A DNA stretch of 64,000 nucleotides from Yponomeuta sedellus (taxonomy: Eukaryota > Arthropoda > Insecta > Lepidoptera > Yponomeutidae): NCBI GenBank assembly GCA_934045075.1, contig OW203740.1, positions 18,737,878 to 18,801,877 of the forward strand, in the 5' to 3' direction. The translations under genes were made by a program, and so were the position numbers. Position 1 is the first letter of the stretch. Each line of letters starts with the position of its first letter. The notes under the pieces are model-generated. The model had not been told where the DNA came from, searched no databases, and saw only the letters and a program-made list of their open reading frames with translations. Below, one piece after another: positions 19,581-30,800 of the stretch.

Positions 19581-20450
19581 ATGAACCCCGAAAAATCACA
19601 GTCTGAATCCAATCTCATTGAAGCGGACCCTGAAATAACACCACCTAACTATGCAGCACTGCGAGCCAAGAGAAGGAGAGAGGACGAGACAGTTTCCGAC
19701 CTAAGCGTTTTTAAGGAAGAGATGAGGACTATGATGAAGTCTTTGATGGAAGATCAAGAAAGTGAAATTAGGAAAATCAATACTACCCTTAGGGAAATGC
19801 AGCAGACGAATAAAAATATAGAGAATTCTATTGCTTTTTTGACTAGCCAGAATGAAGATTTTAGAAGAAAAATAGAGCTACTAGAGAGCCAAGCAAAAAA
19901 AGACAGGGAGCACATTATTCTTCTTGAAGAAAAAATCGAGGATATGCAGAGAAGAAATCGGAAAACCAGCCTAGAACTGAAAAACGTTCCAAGGATAAAA
20001 AACGAGAGCTCTGGAGAGCTTAGAGAAATGGTTATGTGCCTCTCGAAAACCATTAAATGCGATATCTCAAAATCTGATATCAAAGATATCTATCGCTTAA
20101 AAAGCAAGAAAGAGGGAAGCAATCCACCCATAATTATCGAAACTTCCTCAACAATTCTTAAGAGCGAGATTTTGAAAGCGAGCAAATCCTTCAATGCCAA
20201 AAACAAAGATAAACTACGCGCAAAACACCTGGGCCTCAAGAAAAACGAAGACACCCCGATCTTCATTTCCGAGCAGCTGACGGCAAAAGGAGCGCGACTG
20301 CATTTTTTGGCAAGAGACCTAGCAAAGTCGAAGTCTTACAAGTTCTGCTGGACCTCTTTTGGTAAAATTTATTTAAGAAAAAATGAAACTTCCCCAGCTA
20401 TACCAATAACTAACGAAGCTCAAGTCCATAAACTTCTTCAGGAAGATTGA
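19581..20450 (+). CDS. LINE ORF1 with coiled coil and FP25K-like domain
   Basis: 289 residues with ATG start, intact. Residues ~35-125 are Lys/Glu-rich with heptad spacing (coiled coil, expected to trimerise). Residues ~130-285 resemble the C-terminal domain of baculovirus FP25K proteins, a domain often found in insect LINE ORF1s, with FISEQLTAKGARLHFLARDL and GKIYLRKN as the conserved stretches. ORF1 proteins of this type bind the element RNA and act as chaperones in the ribonucleoprotein. It is followed after 256 bp by ORF2. Confidence 0.85.
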   Translation: MNPEKSQSESNLIEADPEITPPNYAALRAKRRREDETVSDLSVFKEEMRTMMKSLMEDQESEIRKINTTLREMQQTNKNIENSIAFLTSQNEDFRRKIELLESQAKKDREHIILLEEKIEDMQRRNRKTSLELKNVPRIKNESSGELREMVMCLSKTIKCDISKSDIKDIYRLKSKKEGSNPPIIIETSSTILKSEILKASKSFNAKNKDKLRAKHLGLKKNEDTPIFISEQLTAKGARLHFLARDLAKSKSYKFCWTSFGKIYLRKNETSPAIPITNEAQVHKLLQED

Positions 20451-20706
20451 CTAGAAAAACAAATTTTGTATTCTCTGTTTTGTACAACTTGCACAAAGCT
20501 ATCTTTATTTGTCTATCATATACTTAATATAATGTATATTATATTTATTATTATTAGTATTATATACTCACTACATACACAAAATTATATATATTACAAG
20601 TCTCTCATAGAGCAACTTTCTATTACAGGATGGATAAAGAGTCTGATTAAAGCAACAAATATTAAAAAAAAGGGTGCAACGACTAAAAGATTTGAAATAC
20701 TACAAA
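20451..20706 (+). other. ORF1-ORF2 spacer of the + LINE
   Basis: Very AT-rich, 256 bp. ORF2 is read from the ATG at 20707; an in-frame GTG at 20674 is less likely. Confidence 0.6.
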
Positions 20707-23701
20707 ATGAATGAGGCTTTACAAACTATAAAAGATATTGATAGCTTAGTTATAGCACGGGCAATTGAATGTGACTGCTCTGAGCTTCCTAAATACACAC
20801 AAATTAAAAAAGCAGATCTAAAAATTATTTCACAAAATATTAGAAGTATATATCGAAATTTTGATAACTTCCTGCTAACCCTCGCAAGCTTAAATTTTGA
20901 AATTGACATCATCATCTTTACGGAATGTAGATTAGACAAAACTAAACCTTTACCTCTACTAAAAAATTACACCTCTTATAGCACAATATCCCAATTAAAT
21001 CAAAACGATGGAGTAGCTGTCTACATAAAGGACTCTATAAATCATAAAATTAAGGAAATCAAGCTAACGAATTCATCTTGTTTGCAGATAGGCATATTAG
21101 GCAATACAATACTATGCATCTACCGATCACCCTCTACCCCTAATTCAGAAAATTTCACAAACTCGTTAGTTACACACCTAGAAACGCTAAAATATAAAAA
21201 AAACCTAGTTATCGCGGGAGACATAAATATAAACATTAGACCAAAGCCCACGGAAACAACTTCCGAGTATAAAAATAGACAATATTACCTGAACGCTCTA
21301 TCTGAATTGGGTATCCTACCGGGTCATACTCTACCCACTAGGGAAAAAAATTGCCTAGACCATTTCATGTTAAACATAAAGAAAAATAAATTCTCGGCAT
21401 TTATTGCAATCTTAAACACAACTACCACAGATCATTACACAACGTTTCTACAAATAACTAAACAAAAAATTAAACATTCTGTGCATAAAGTTACAACTAA
21501 ATTAGATTTTGCTAATGCAATAAAATCGCTACAGGAAGCTAACTTACCGGAGCTTTTATTTTCTGATGACCCGCATCAAATAACTTACCGTTTAATAGAA
21601 AAACTAACAGACTCAATCAATAAAAATACTGCACATATTCCAATCCCAAAAAGTAAACGAATAATAAAACCCTGGATTACACCAGGCATTCTCCGCTGTA
21701 TAACAAACAGAAATAAATTACAAAAAGCACTACGTAAAGATCCCTTAAATCTAGTCTTAAAAATTACCTACTCACGCTATAGAAACCATTGTAACAACCT
21801 TGTAAAAAAAATCAAAAGAAAATATGAAAAAGAACTACTTGAAAAATCTAAAGATAACAAAACTCTGTGGAAAAATATAAAATCTATTACATATTCCCAT
21901 AAAAACAAAAACCAAAACAACGAACTAATTAATACAAAACCATCACCATTAGAAGCAACCAGACATGTAAATAACTACTTTACTAATGTAGGTAAGGAAT
22001 TGGCACAAAAAATACAGTGTAGACTAATTATAGACCAAAATGAATACCTAAAAGAATTAGTGACCCACTCAAGTTCTTTTGCACTTTTAGACACAGACCC
22101 TGAGGAAGTACACAGAACACTAATGAATCTTAAATCGGACAGTGCCCCTGGGTATGACAACATAACAACAAAATTTTTAAAACAGGCTTCTACGGAAGTT
22201 GTCCCCATAATATCTCACTTGGCCAACCTCTGCTTTGCAAAGGGCACTTTCCCCGAACAACTTAAGAGGTCCATAGTCACGCCTGTCTTTAAGGGTGGAG
22301 AGAGAGACGAAGTCAGCAACTATAGGCCAATTTCCGTATTACCGTCCATCTCCAAAATTATTGAAAAATTAATTAATATAAGACTCCTAAATTACTTAGA
22401 AAAATATAAATTAATATCATCTGCACAATTTGGTTTTAGACAGTCAAAATCTACCGAAGACGCGGTGACTGCTCTAACTACTCTTGTAGTAGAGGAACTC
22501 GACAAAGGATCGAAATGTTTAACAGTATTTTTGGACCTTAAAAAAGCTTTCGACACCGTATCTCTCCCAATCCTCCTTCGCAAACTGGAATCATTGGGAA
22601 TCAGAGGTATTCCCCTTGAACTTTTCAAAGATTACCTAACAGATAGGAAACAAAGGGTTAAACTGGACCAGTTCACAAGTGAAGACGCAGACGTAACCTA
22701 TGGAGTTCCACAAGGGAGCGTACTAGCACCCACATTATTTCTGGTATACATTAACGACCTCTGTAATCAAAGTATAGAAAACGGCAAAACCTTTGCCTAT
22801 GCTGACGACACAGCCATTGTGTTCTACGGGGATACCTGGAACTCTGTTAAAGAAAGCGCTGAAAGGGGTATGACTCTGGTGTCACATTGGCTGGATAACA
22901 ACCTTCTCACATTAAATACAGAAAAAAACTAATTACATCTGTTTCAGCCTCAATGTGAGAGGACAACCACAGAACGACTTCCAAATAAATGTCCATAGAT
23001 GTAACGATACCACCGCAGACAGAATATGTAACTGTCCTAAACTGGAAAAAGTCACACACACTAAGTACCTTGGCGTTATAATTGACTACAGACTATCATG
23101 GCATTTACATCTGGAGCAAGTCGCAACTAGGTTAAGAAAACTGGTTTGGATATTTAAAACACTAAGATATATTGTGCCTCGAAATTCCAACGTCCTTAAC
23201 AAACAAGGTTTACCAAAAAATAAACTAAATGAAATATATATCGCCCTAGTACAATCGGTCCTAGTTTACTGTATTCCGGTCTGGGGCGGTGCGTCCAAGG
23301 TTAAACTTCTGAAACTAGAACGAGTGCAGCGTGGTCTTATTAAGGTAATGTATTTTAAGAAAATACGATATTCCACAGAAAGTTTATATAAAGAAAGCCA
23401 CCTCTTATCCATTAGAAAATTATATATATTGCAAATCCTGTTAAAAATACACAAAAATCTACCTTATAACCTCAATTCAAAAAGTAAAAGGAGAAATGAC
23501 TTAGTAGCTAAAACACATCTAACACGAACTAATTTTGCTAGGATGCAGTACAGCGCGCAATCATCTTTTCTTTATAATAAAATAAATAAAATGCACAATA
23601 TTTATGAAAAATCTCATTTCGAATGCAGAAGTATAATAACGAAATGGCTAGACTCGTTAAGCTACAACGATGTTGAAAAACTTCTACTACGAAACGCATA
23701 A
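20707..23701 (+). CDS. LINE ORF2: endonuclease + reverse transcriptase, one frameshift
   Basis: About 997 residues in two frames. AP-like endonuclease at residues ~40-250: SQNIRS, TEC, YRSPS, AGDININ, LDHF, TTDHY. Reverse transcriptase at ~490-760: FGFRQSKST, LKKAFDTV, GVPQGSVLAPTLF and the catalytic YADDT (~697). The C-terminal part after the break (KYLGVIIDYRLSWHLHL onward) is open to 23701. The only break is a 7-A run at 22922-22928, where six would keep the frame; translation stops at 22932. It would nick target DNA and copy LINE RNA into the genome. CR1/Jockey group; exact clade undecided. Confidence 0.85.
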
Positions 23702-23898
23702 ATAAATATAGAAGTTTATTTTACATTATACATATATTTTAAATTTCATATGGATCTTGTACCTGGTTTCGATATCATATCGTATCGTATTCTATCGTAT
23801 CGTATCATTCATATCATATCGTATCGTATCGTATCTTATCGTATCGTATCGTATCGTATCGTATCGTATCGTATCGTATCGTATCGTATCATATCATA
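23702..23898 (+). repeat. LINE 3' UTR and (TATCG)n tail
   Basis: About 65 bp of 3' UTR, then TATCG/CGTAT repeats from 23771 to 23898. CR1-type LINEs end in short tandem repeats rather than poly(A), so I take this as the element's end. Confidence 0.75.
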
Positions 23899-24494
23899 TA
23901 TATACTTATTATATAGCTTCAACATGATAAATTCTAATTATGTTTTCATTGTTTAAAACTTCTTCAAACAATTTGAAAATAGTATAATAATAGCAATGTA
24001 TTGTTTAACGATTCTCTGAAAGGAGTTTGTTGTTTACTTAATTTTAATTTTTTTTTTTTTTTTTTGCATGCTAAATTTGATTTCATTCTCAGCTATAATC
24101 ACTTTAATTAATGCTACCCAATTAGGAAGAGCGGGAGTTTTCCTGGCACAGGTAATTCTTACTTAAAAGGAAACTCCCACACAAATTGTAACCTACTTTA
24201 AGTTTGATACTGAAAATAAACATATTTATTATTATTATTATTATATTATTATTAAATGAATGAAATAATTTAATGAAATAATACGATTGAATAATGTACT
24301 GGAATAATGTAATGTAATGTAAATTAAGAATGAAATTGTAAATAAGTTTATACATATCTGTAAATATATAGTTTAAGCAAAGTTGTAGTGCCCTTACAGG
24401 GTGTCATGAAGAACTAGAATTACTTATTAATATTATTACCACCTGTATTATTACCATGACATGCAATAAATAAATGATTATGATTATGATTATA
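23899..24494 (+). repeat. two LINE 3' tails in AT-rich DNA
   Basis: 24119-24250 ends AAAATAAACATATTTATTATT with a (TTA)n tail. 24385-24494 ends GCAATAAATAAATG with a (ATTATG)n tail and shares GTAGTGCCCTTACAGGG with 19.0 kb. A T15 run lies near 24050. Confidence 0.5.
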
Positions 24495-24712
24495 ACTAAT
24501 GGGAAGATTCCAAGAAGAATACGAGTTACAGATATAGTTCGAAGAATTGCTCAGTTGAAATGGCAGTGCGCGGGGCATATAACTGGAAGAACTGATGGCC
24601 GACGCAGTGTGGGCAGGCAGACCTCACCAGATGGTCTGACGACCTGGTTACGGTGGCGGCGAGTCGGAAAACCATAAAGGAGGCCAATGGGCGTCGAATG
24701 GCTGATGATGAA
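24495..24712 (+). pseudogene. RTE-like LINE, ORF2 C-terminal scrap
   Basis: Reads KIPRRIRVTDIVRRIAQLKW then QCAGHITGRTDGRR before an internal deletion, the same C-terminal phrase as at 25.9 and 59.9 kb. Confidence 0.7.
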
Positions 24713-25146
24713 GACAAACTTGGTGGCGTGCACTAACATGTAAACACGTTAGTACCTTGTCACATTCACTTCCTCTATCCTGATGATGAGAAATTGACTA
24801 TTTGGACTTTGACAAGGTACTGAACTGCATATAAAATACAAGGAACAAGGAAAAGACATAACCAATTGACAACATATCATATTTTACTACGCGCAAAACT
24901 AAAAATACCGTTTCCTAATTTTGCTATCTTGATTACGAAAAACATATTTAGAATTTTATTTTTTAATGAAAATCATCGATTTTCCGAAAATAAAAAAAAT
25001 ATGGGTCGTAAGACAGTAAAATACATATGCTAAAAAATTTAATGTTGTCAATTATTAAAAAAAACGCCTCTATCGTGTTTTCATAAATAAGGTCGTTTGT
25101 TTTGTGGTGAGTATTTTTTTTTGTGGAAGTAAAATATTTTAATTGG
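24713..25146. other. unassigned AT-rich stretch
   Basis: CACTAACATG and CACGTTAGT can form a small hairpin near 24731. Otherwise nothing. Confidence 0.4.
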
Positions 25147-25222
25147 TATGCGGTAGTAGCGGAGCGGTAAACACCTACTTCTCAATCGCAGTCGCGGGTT
25201 CGAATCCCGGCAAGTACCAACG
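25147..25222 (+). mobile_element. isolated tRNA-like SINE head
   Basis: TTGGTAT at the start and GTACCAA at the end give a 6/7 acceptor-like stem. Box B is GGTTCGAATCC and box A-like TAGCGGAGCGG is degenerate. No typical SINE body follows. More likely a SINE head or pseudo-tRNA than a tRNA gene. Confidence 0.45.
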
Positions 25223-25386
25223 ACTTCGTTTTCTAAGTCTCTACATTTGTGATGTTATAGAAGCTATACCACTCCCTAACAGTGAACAACCACATTGTGA
25301 GAAAATCTGATCGACTGAAGTACCTCGTAGTACCATATGTTATATTTAAGACCTTAATGATTCATGTTACTGTAATATTATTTATG
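25223..25386. other. spacer
   Basis: Nothing recognised. Confidence 0.35.
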
Positions 25387-25852
25387 CATGTTTATGTATT
25401 TTTGAACTAAAACTTTCGTAAGCACAACACATTGTAGACTTTTAGTCCGGATTTACTTACGGGTGTTGTTATATCGGAAAAGTCCGACCAGGTTTCGCTC
25501 CGATTCGCAGAGCTTAATCATGGTGAGCAGAGACGGAGCTCGCGTCGTCGGTTGCTTGTCTCACACTACGGGCAAGCGCGCGGCGCGCCCGCGCCGAGAT
25601 AGGTGGGGCGGGTGCCGACACTGGCTGCGGGGGATTCCCGCTGGCTTGCGCCGCAGCGCCTACTGCTTTCCCGTCGTCAATGCCACTAGGCATGATGGCA
25701 CAGACACAGCTCACGACATCTTCGTTCTTGCAGTGTCGATTTCGATATTCACTATCACTGCACTTTCGTAGAACCGGTTTCCGATTTCAGGACTTTTCCG
25801 ATATAACAACACCCGTAAGTAAATCCGGACTAAAAGTCTACATGTTTATGTA
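25387..25852 (-). mobile_element. FBR, longest copy, 12-bp TSD
   Basis: CATGTTTATGTA at 25387-25398 and 25841-25852. The element has a T5 at its left edge (A-tail on the - strand), the 3' extension, then 53-bp perfect inverted arms at 25433-25485 and 25790-25842. A further ~42 bp of the usual arm is present on the left side only. The loop (~25531-25770) is unusually GC-rich and open for 66 codons on the - strand (MPSGIDDGKAVGAAAQASG). Loop function unknown. Confidence 0.8.
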
Positions 25853-26156
25853 ATTAAACAGAGAACCAAAGTTATCGACATATCTCAGAGAATGAGCGAT
25901 CTGAAGTGGCAGTGGGCTGGCCATATCTCGCGAAGAACCGACAACCGTGGGAGTAAACGTGTTCTTGAGTGGAGACCGCGACTCGGCAAACGTAGTGTAG
26001 GACGCCCTCCGACCAGGTGGGATGACGATCTGCGAAAAACTGCCCGCAGATGCTGGATGGGGCAAGCTGAAGACAGGGCGCTATGGCGCTCATTAGGGGA
26101 GTGCTATGTCCAGCAGTGGACTACATAATATAGCCTGAAGAAGAAGAAGAAGTTTA
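25853..26156 (+). pseudogene. RTE-like LINE, ORF2 C-terminus, open frame
   Basis: Best copy of this family: WQWAGHISRRTDNRGSKRVL, RSVGRPPTRWDDDLRKTARR, ALWRSLGECYVQQW, then a 3' end with a (GAA)n tail at 26138-26151. 5'-truncated, so it has no catalytic domain. It begins at the FBR TSD. Confidence 0.8.
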
Positions 26157-26335
26157 TGTAAATAAGCGTATTATAAAAACCTATTTAGAGGTTAAAAATT
26201 CCACCCACGCCGGTATTCGAACCCGCAACCTCTGGCTATCCGTGCCAGCGCTCTTTCCAACTTAGCTAATGGCGACTTACCGGCATCAGTGAAATTTCGA
26301 ACCTCTTTACAATATTCTCTGTATTGTACAGACAT
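26157..26335 (-). mobile_element. SINE-A copy
   Basis: Tail start, tRNA-like module (TATTCGAACCCGCAACC, CCAACTTAGCTAATGG) and part of the body, ending at TCTCTGTATTGTACAG. Confidence 0.75.
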
Positions 26336-26648
26336 TGTACACGTATAAATAAGTGTATCTTTGTATTTATCTAGTCAAATACCTCCGCGCTTGAAATGCC
26401 AATCCGCAGTAGGATGAGTAATAACCCCATACTCTCTTTCTAAGAGAATGTTTTTAGTCCACTAGCATATTAAACCTACAACATGAGCATTGAGTTGTGG
26501 AGTGGGAGGCTCGTTTAATTTAATTCACTAAAGTAGCTAGATTGTTATTGTTATTGCTTTCTGCGGATTTTCAGTTTATAAAACGGTTAAGGAGAAGACA
26601 ATACACAAATACAAAATCGTTTATTTGAGGAATATAGGTGGGTATATT
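26336..26648. other. short dispersed repeat and spacer
   Basis: 26385-26455 resembles the block at 4500 (GAAATGCCAATCCGCAGTAG ... TCTTTCTAAGAGAATG). The rest is unassigned. Confidence 0.4.
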
Positions 26649-26868
26649 GACGACCTCTGTGGCGTAGCGGTAGCGCACCTGCCTACCATGCAAGAGGTCC
26701 CGTGTTCGAATCCCGGCTGGGGACCAAAAAAACCCTAGTTCTTGGATGTTTATATGTTTGTGATGTCGTTGTTTCTGGTTCCCACACAGGGTATCCTAGT
26801 GTGGGGCCAGAAGCAATGTATGTGCCTGTATTTAAATGTTAATGTTATGTTATATAACTTGATGTTTA
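26649..26868 (+). mobile_element. SINE-G copy
   Basis: GACGACCTCTGTGGCGTAGC head, box B GTTCGAATCC, body with CCTAGTGTGGGGCCAG, (ATGTTA)n-like tail. The anticodon-like loop reads CTACCAT. Confidence 0.82.
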
Positions 26869-26968
26869 TGTTTTTATATTTATGTTCTCTACATTCTGCT
26901 AAAAACCAGCATGCAAACCACCTACAACCTAATATGCGATATAGTTATTCAATGAGTTAGATCATGAT

Positions 26969-27330
26969 ATCATCTCTTGGTATGACCCCGCTGCTGGGGC
27001 ACGGGTCTCTTCCTGCATCGCAGGAAGACTAAGCCATACTCCACCACGGGGGCCTGGGGGTTGGTGGGGAACTGTAAGACAGTGGCGGGCCTTACTGTTA
27101 GAAGTTATCAAGCCGCTCGTAAGGCCTCTGACATGGCTTGACGACTGCCATTACTTGACAGCCGGCAACAACAGCTTAACGTGTCTTGCGAAGCACAGAA
27201 GCGCTCGAAAAATGTGGACTAGCGGTAGTCACAGGATGGTCACCCATCCAGTACCTGACCGCGCCTGTTGTTGATTAACTCAAGTGATTGATTCCAATGA
27301 CTCGGTTCCACAAAGCCACGAGCGCTTTTT
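26969..27330 (-). mobile_element. SINE-5S, full length
   Basis: Complete in reverse complement: the tail at left, the 5S-like head at right with GGTCACCCATCC (C box) and GTTGATTAACTCAAG (degenerate A box). A T6 run at its right edge. Confidence 0.78.
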
Positions 27331-27403
27331 TAAAGAGTTTAAATTTATAAAATGTTTTGATTCATAGTTAAACTACGTGTTTTGCAGTCAGTTGGTAGTT
27401 ATA

Positions 27404-27447
27404 TTATTCTATTAAACGGACCCTCATGGGTTCGTTTAATAGAATAA
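27404..27447. repeat. 15-bp perfect hairpin
   Basis: TTATTCTATTAAACG at 27404-27418 and its reverse complement at 27433-27447. Confidence 0.9.
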
Positions 27448-27496
27448 TAGGGCAACTACAACGGCAATTGGAGGAATTCAGAAATGACATTTTTAA

Positions 27497-27682
27497 TCTT
27501 AAATATAAAAATGAATCGCTAAATGTGTTGGTAAGCGCAAATCTCGAGAGCAGCTAAACCGATTTCGCTAATATTTTTTTTAGAATATTCCTTGAAGAAC
27601 GAGGATGGTTCTTACCGTGGAAAAAAAATTAAAAAATAAACAATCAATTGTTAAGCGGTACGAAGTTCGCTGGGTCAGCTAG
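27497..27682 (+). mobile_element. non-autonomous Helitron
   Basis: Starts TCTTAAATATAAAAATGAAT after A, ends TCGCTGGGTCAGCTAG before T. It matches 13733-13913 in reverse orientation along nearly its whole length. Confidence 0.78.
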
Positions 27683-28034
27683 TGATAAATAAATAATCGC
27701 GATTAGGACCGTTTAATATATAATTATGTAATTTATACGGTAAAAAAATGTTTTTCGGTCTACGTATACGTAATTCAGTAAAAATATTTTTGTAATCGTT
27801 CGATTCATACCAGTGTTCGCCCAAGTAGGACAGCGCGCTGCCCCTTAAGCGAGGGTCGTTTAAGGCCAAGTCGCTTGAGGCCAGTTGGCAGCGGGTCGGC
27901 TTAATTCAGCTATTTGTTTAATGCATTGCCTTTTAGCCTGATCACGGCTCTAGTGTTTCCATTTTTGTCGTTTTGTTTAACATTTACAACGGCGCGCCTC
28001 CCATTGCTGGTGGTGGGAGTTACAGAGCATTCAT
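27683..28034. other. unassigned
   Basis: AT-rich to 27820, then a GC-richer part with a short self-similar phrase (GTCGTTTAAGGCC, GTCGCTTGAGGCC). No domain. Confidence 0.4.
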
Positions 28035-28145
28035 TATGTAATTTCTCACGTATACATCTGTGTGAGAAAGCGTGTATCACACATAGTGGATATCTGATAC
28101 GTGACAGTGATATTGAGCCAAAGTTCAGTACAAACAGTGTTCACT
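28035..28145. mobile_element. MITE-E half copy
   Basis: TTATGTAATTTCTCACGTAT and ATACGTGACAGTGATATTGAGC match parts of the complete MITE-E at 30801-31002. Confidence 0.5.
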
Positions 28146-29007
28146 ATAGTGCAGTTCAGTATAAACAATTCAGATTGAGAACAATTAAGACTGCGGCTTA
28201 GTTCAGAAGATAATGCTTCTTGCATTAAGCACGCCCATGTATATTTACTTATGTAATAAGTGCAATAAGAAATTAAATGAATAAAAAATAAATTATATTT
28301 CGTACCACATTAAAAGTAATATTAAAAATAATATTATTTTTGTTAGTAATTGTATATAATAGAAAAAACAATAAGTACATCCATAGTTTACAATAATTGT
28401 GGTGGTGGCTTAATAAAAGTAATTGACTCTATTTCTTAAACTAGATGTTGTGACGCGTTACAGGCAAGCTTAATATTCTTCAGGGATTTTATTATAGAAG
28501 CGTATACAATGCCCCATGAAGGATGTATTAACCTTTGCCAGACAAAATAGTGGGAACCAGAGTTTATGTTTATTTCTAGTTACTTACATTGTGTTGGCTA
28601 CCCAAAGTTTTAAAGTTACTGATATTTTTCCTGATGTATTTATTTATTTAGTTAGTATTTTACATACTTAGTAAGTTATTTATTTTAGAGTTTTATCTGA
28701 GTTTTAGAGTAAAACCTTGTATAAAGGATAGACTGTATCTTATCTCGATGCAATAACTCTTCAACTGAGAAATTCATTTCGAAAACACCACATAATTCAC
28801 AAAAACGATTCGAAAAAACAAAGAGATTATGACTGCGAAATCTCAAAACCAAAAGCCTATTTCCGGGCCTCGAACAAAAGGGGACCCCCACCATATATCC
28901 ATCTCGAAAGCACCACAAGTTAATGAGTCCAGCTTGGTGTGAAGCTGCGTTTACACCGGACCAACGAACGCCAAAGTAATGACTTTGCTTTGTGCATATG
29001 CAGTCAT
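28146..29007. other. unassigned
   Basis: Includes a 3'-end-like AATGAATAAAAAATAAAT near 28275 and a 163-codon - strand frame (29176-28685) that overlaps a SINE and shows no motif. Confidence 0.4.
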
Positions 29008-29675
29008 AGAATCGCTCGTGGTCTAGTGGACAAGATTGATTCAAATCAAAGCAACAACAGGCGCGGCCAGGTGCTGGATGAATTGACCATACCGTGACTA
29101 CTGCTAGTGGCATTTGTTTCTGAGCGCTTCCGTGCTTTGCAAGGTCCAACGTTAAGCCGTTGGTGCCCGCTGTCATGAAATGGCAGTCGTTAAGCCGTGT
29201 CAGAGGCCTTATGGGCGGCTTGATAACTTCTGACAGTTTTTTTTTATTTATTGACTTACGTTTCTATCGCAGAGTTTTAAATTTTATAAATTATTCGCCA
29301 AACTGCGTAGCAGTTTGTTGGCGAATTAATCGTTTTTTTTTTAACATAAATGGTAACTATTCCATAAAATTAATGTGAAAGTAGGTACAGTCGACAGCTG
29401 ACCCACCACTAAGTGTAAACTCTGTATTCGGCCACATTGTCTGTGCTACACCATGCAAACGCCATCAGCTGTCCACTGTACCTCACTTATAAACTTTTAT
29501 CCTTAGCAGCTACTTACATCGCTAGATCAACATTTTGTTTCAACAGTAAGGTCCGTCACTGTCTTACAATGCGCCACTAAGCCGGACTTGGCCCCTGTGG
29601 TGGAGGTTGGACAAACCCTACTGCGATGCAGGAAGAGACCCGTGCCCCATCAGTGGTGACATTCAAAGGGTTGAC
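29008..29675 (+). mobile_element. SINE-5S split by a 306-bp insertion
   Basis: 29008-29236 has the 5S-like head (AAAGCAACAACAGGCGCGG) and body to CTTCTGACAG. 29543-29675 resumes ACAGTAAGGTCCGTCACTGT to the family end. Only ACAG is duplicated at the junction. The insert begins with T10 and contains a small TIR element. Confidence 0.7.
29383..29483. mobile_element. 101-bp TIR element
   Basis: AGGTACAGTCGACAGCTGA at 29383-29401 and its reverse complement with one mismatch at 29465-29483. It sits inside the insertion that splits the SINE-5S. Confidence 0.65.
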
Positions 29676-30063
29676 ATCAAGTCATAGCGGAACCTTTTCA
29701 TAACATAATACGGGTAAATAGTAAATAAATAAGTAACGTTCATTAAACACGATGACTTTTCCTGAGGCGGTACTACGTAGGTTTTCCACTGAATGGAGTT
29801 GTACAATTTAACTTACCCCGATCGCCTTACAAATACATTACATATTTTGACCCTTTGGTATCGTCAAAATGGCTAACCCAGTAGAGTGGGCAGTTACGTG
29901 TCTCTACCTTTATATAATGTCATCAAATAAGCAGCATATAAATATACCACTATAGGCCAATCTCTTCTCCCAAAGAAAGAGTGAGAGAGAGTATGGAATT
30001 CTTCATCACGATATTCTGCTGAAGATTGACGAAAAGTAAGGTTTAAGCTTACGAATATTGTCT
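29676..30063. other. unassigned
   Basis: No repeat or coding signal recognised. Confidence 0.4.
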
Positions 30064-30226
30064 GTTAGCTTTTAGAATATACGTCGGGCTCTAGAGTAGG
30101 CTTCGGTTTTCGCCGAAAGCACACGAATGTAATACTGTATAAGTGTCATATTAGTTCCGATATTTCTATTACACGAATATATCCGATTCTATCCGATAGT
30201 AGCCGAGGTATATTTCAAAAGCTAAT
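30064..30226. mobile_element. MITE-D copy 2
   Basis: GTTAGCTTTTAGAATATACG at left, CCGAGGTATATTTCAAAAGC then TAA at right. Interior CTCTAGAGTAGGCTTCGG as in the other copies. Confidence 0.75.
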
Positions 30227-30800
30227 CTTCACGTTAAGCGTATGTAATAACAATTATCATCAAATTTAGACTAAATGTATATAGGACCGCCTTTACACAT
30301 CTGGTCAAAAGATCAAAAGATGAGAACCTTGAGAAAATCATCGAACTGTTAAATTTGCAATGGCATATTCGAATTTCGTGTAGCCTATGTATATCCTGCT
30401 TCTGGCCTTCTTTTAGAAAGAGAGAGAGAAAGAGAGCGAGAGAGTTATAATTATAACTTCCACACTATACACTGATGGGATTAATGCATTATTTTTATAT
30501 AACCACAAAGGAATGGTATGGTTGTTCAGTCTAAACATATCACCTTACAACAGTGAAATTCAATGTAATAAATCTTAACCTTTTTCAAAAGAGATCATTC
30601 CACACGAGTCGGCAAATAAAAAAGAGCCAAATGCAATTTATTATACCGACTGTCACCGGCCAAAAGAACGAATGAATGAACGAAATATGCAGGAGGAGAT
30701 CATGAATCAAATGGCATAATTAACTGATATGGTTTTTGTTAACTTAATTCCGGATTAATTTACTTGATTTTTTGTCGGAAGAGTCTGAAACGCTTTGATT
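30227..30800. other. unassigned
   Basis: (GA)n run near 30417-30445. Otherwise ordinary AT-rich DNA. Confidence 0.4.

Noticed and set aside
23750..23956. 68-codon frame with Ser-Tyr-Arg-Ile repeats
   Set aside because: Translation of the (TATCG)n tail of the LINE.
28685..29176. 163-codon - strand gene
   Set aside because: Overlaps a SINE-5S head and lacks any domain or splice context.
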